A stretch of 64,000 nt of DNA from Corylus avellana (taxonomy: Eukaryota > Streptophyta > Magnoliopsida > Fagales > Betulaceae): positions 35,433,689 through 35,497,688 of the forward strand of contig NC_081542.1 in NCBI RefSeq assembly GCF_901000735.1. The letters are read 5' to 3'. The notes under the pieces were generated by a model. It was not told the origin of the DNA. It ran no database searches and saw only the letters and a program-made list of their open reading frames with translations. Positions 61,842-64,000 of this stretch are shown piece after piece. The position numbers and the translations under genes were made by a program. Within the stretch, counting starts at the first letter, position 1. Each line of letters starts with the position of its first letter.

Positions 61842-62397
61842 ATTCTGGGGTATGTTATCTCATTGGTCTCCCATTTGACCTCTATTCTCACTCTCAATAG
61901 GTGCTCTCTGTGTTCTCCTAAGAGTTCTATCAATGTTGGGATCTAAGGGTATCAACTCTAGGTTCAAGGATCTCCGACTAAGCATACGCCAAACAAAGAT
62001 ACGAAAATGAACTAACTAACAAGAGACAAAATATTCACAAAAAGAAATATGCAAATACATAAAAGAAAAAAAAAAAAAAAACTGAAAACAATGTTCACAA
62101 AATAAATCTAAAAGAATAAATAGTAAAAAAAAACTTCCTACTTAGCTGCTGCTAGTTTGTTGAAGCTGGCTGCAGAGGTGCGCTCGATAGCAAGTAAGTT
62201 GCGATCGATTGTAGACGTGCTGGTGCACTCGAGCGTCGCTCTGCCATGCACTCGCGCGCAAGTATGGAGGTGTCGAGCACAAGTGCGCGACAGTGCTATG
62301 ATAGGCCCGAGTGCGCTCGAGCGCAACTGAGGCGCGCTCGATCGCAATGGCAAGGACTTGATTTTCGCCAAATCTACAACAAAACTCAAAAACAATT

Positions 62398-62422
62398 TCT
62401 CTCTCTCTCTCTCTCTCTCTTA
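62398..62422 (+). repeat. (CT)n microsatellite
   Basis: About 12 CT units in the leader of the copy B element. Copy A has a poly-T/TC tract at the same place. Confidence 0.85.
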
Positions 62423-62601
62423 TTTTATTTTTATTTTATTTTTATGTTAGATTAAACAAAACAGAACCAAATAAAAATAAACAAAAATTGCAAAAAGCAA
62501 ATGAAACAAAAATCTACCTAAACTAGTAGAAAAATAAAATTAATTCAAACAAAAAATCAATTTTCACAAATCAATAATTTCCTGGCAACGACGCTAAAAT
62601 T

Positions 62602-63752
62602 TGATATATAAATTTAATTGTACTCGCAAGCGTACGAGTCGTGTGCAGTAAAGTGTGTGCAAGTGCGAGGTCGATCCACAGGGAATTGTGTTTGCAAAAA
62701 TCAACTTTCTAATTTAAACTAATCCTATTTCAACCTAGTTCCGCAATTTCGATTTGTGTCGTGCAAACTAAAATAAGCAAAATGATTTAACAACAATTAA
62801 TAGAAAAGTACTAAAGTTTTCCGAATCCACTTCGCCAAATCAAACAACATATTCTTGCATTTTATGCATACAACCGACAAACAATAAGTTTTCTACATTG
62901 TTCAAAATTCCTAAACACACATATTAAATCATTCGATGAATCCATCTGTAAAATGAATCACAACGAATGTCCAATTGAGATCAAATCATTCAATGTATCC
63001 GAGGATGAAACGCAACGAATATAAAACTTGCATGAATAAAAGGCACAACATTCAATCAAATGAAATTAATCAATGCAATTGAATTGATTTTGAACAACAA
63101 TTTGATTAAACATCGAATTGTATACATAAAGCGACAAGAACATGAACGTTTATCAATGTTGAGGCTTCATCTTCAACCTTAGTTAAAGGTTTTAACCTCT
63201 CATGATCACAAAACTCATAGTTATATGAATTGAAATCATAAAAATCCTAAAACTTACAAAGAAAAACGAAGCAAGGGCTCAAGAACAACAACAGGTCGAC
63301 TTTTTGCTCTAAACGGCGCCTCTCGATGTGTTTTACAAAACTAAATGTGATATTTAAACTAAAACATTAAAGTTTTAGCGCTGCCAGGTCAGCGCGGGTG
63401 TGCTCGATCGCACTTAACAACGCTGCCAGGTCAGCGCAGGTGCGCTCTAGCGCACCTAGTGCGCTCGAGCGCACTCGGGTCTTCAGGGCTTCTGCGGCGT
63501 AGCACTTAAGTGCTACGTGTAGGGCTGACATGGACGTGCGCTCGATCGTAGTCTTCTTGCGATTGATCACACTTCCAGAAATGCATTTCTTCAATTTCTT
63601 TGCAATTTCCACACCAAAGACTGCAGTTTTCTCTCAATGACCTGCAAAACACTAAAACAACAAAACTACCCAAAACATCAGAAAATAACAAAGCTAAGAG
63701 CTTAATAAATACAAGTTAAAGGGCCCAAATATACAATATTTGGCATTCATCA
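62602..63752 (-). repeat. Complete 5' LTR of copy B element
   Basis: 1151 bp. Read leftward it starts TGATGAATGCCAAATATTG and ends AATTTATATATCA, directly before the tRNA-Asp-type primer site. 63370-63560 is CpG-rich with GCGCTCGAGCGCAC-like words. The portion outside 63245 is missing from copy A and unit 2. Confidence 0.85.
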
Positions 63753-64000
63753 TCAACCTTAATTTCTTAGTTCAAAAATGAAATGAAATTTTTGTGGTTA
63801 TACATGTACTCCATCTGACTTCAGATATGTCCCCCTCCATCTTTTACATCTTTTAAATACCTAATTTCTTTACCATTTATAACGAAATCATAAGAAACAG
63901 TGTGATGTGGTACAAGACAATTTTATTGGGTCATGTAATTTCATTTGAGTTTTTTTGTGAATGGGCTCGGCCCAATGACAATTAAAGAGATGCACATGTA
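63753..64000 (+). other. 3' flank of a further lyase paralogue, then unit start
   Basis: 63753-63985 is homologous to 42525-42820, the 3' flank of lyase gene 2. The last bases, ATTAAAGAGATGCACATGTA, match the unit start at about 23947 and 31343. The next PPR-lyase unit probably follows beyond the window. Confidence 0.65.

Larger units (their letters stand above)
55700..63752 (-). mobile_element. Athila-like Ty3/gypsy element, copy B
   Basis: Reads leftward: complete 5' LTR (62602-63752), primer site, gag, protease, RT/RNase H, integrase, TTTGGGGGTG-containing 3' interior; it ends without a 3' LTR at the GTE-like fragment, as in copy A. Sharing this truncation and the RT stop shows a single damaged element was duplicated. 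Several frameshifts and stops; not autonomous. Confidence 0.9.
53135..63755 (+). repeat. Segmental duplication, copy B
   Basis: Direct copy of 12823-23945. It keeps the empty hAT site, the fuller gag and the complete 5' LTR, so it is the more intact version. Its left boundary (GTTCCACAGGCCC) is the same as in copy A. Confidence 0.9.

Overview
The window is nuclear DNA of a flowering plant. Host genes have many short exons and GT-AG introns, the background is AT-rich, and most of the window is LTR retrotransposon, miniature transposon and pseudogene sequence. The proteins are eudicot-like, probably from a woody species; I cannot name it. There is no operon-like organisation and no RNA gene that I can support.

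Layout. (1) 1-12822 is a nested retrotransposon nest. Two copies of an LTR-like repeat are interrupted by two solo LTRs with perfect 5-bp target duplications (934-2436 CCCAC; 3605-5154 GTAAC) and by a gag-only element with two LTRs (5936-11660). (2) 12823-23945 and 53135-63755 are direct copies of one segment. Each has fragments of a probable GTE-type bromodomain gene with two small TRIM elements inserted, then a minus-strand Athila-like Ty3/gypsy element that lost its 3' LTR before the duplication. Copy A alone carries a 1.54-kb hAT-type element whose empty site survives in copy B. (3) 23946-30347 holds a decayed PPR gene, a decayed NAL1-like protease fragment and the first exons of a rhamnogalacturonan lyase gene, ending at a 100-N gap. 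After the gap (30448 on) the same block repeats, and the second lyase gene is complete (37546-42392, 15 exons, 676 codons). (4) 42393-48448 is intergenic, with MITEs, a MULE-like fold-back, a second hAT copy and another 100-N gap. (5) 48449-51827 (minus) encodes the nuclease core of EXO1. It has an apparent U12 AT-AC intron, a 282-bp TRIM in intron 2, a 1-bp frameshift in exon 1 and no C-terminal half. (6) 63753-64000 is 3' flank of another lyase paralogue, so a further repeat unit seems to begin at the window edge.

The only gene that reads intact is the second lyase, a secreted pectin-degrading enzyme. EXO1 would be a DNA-repair nuclease but is damaged or mis-sequenced. Both PPR copies and both NAL1-like copies are dead and share lesions, so decay preceded duplication. 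I found no convincing new biochemical system. The most interesting material is the layered duplication history, the step in identity between repeat units, the EXO1 AT-AC intron and the very small non-autonomous elements.
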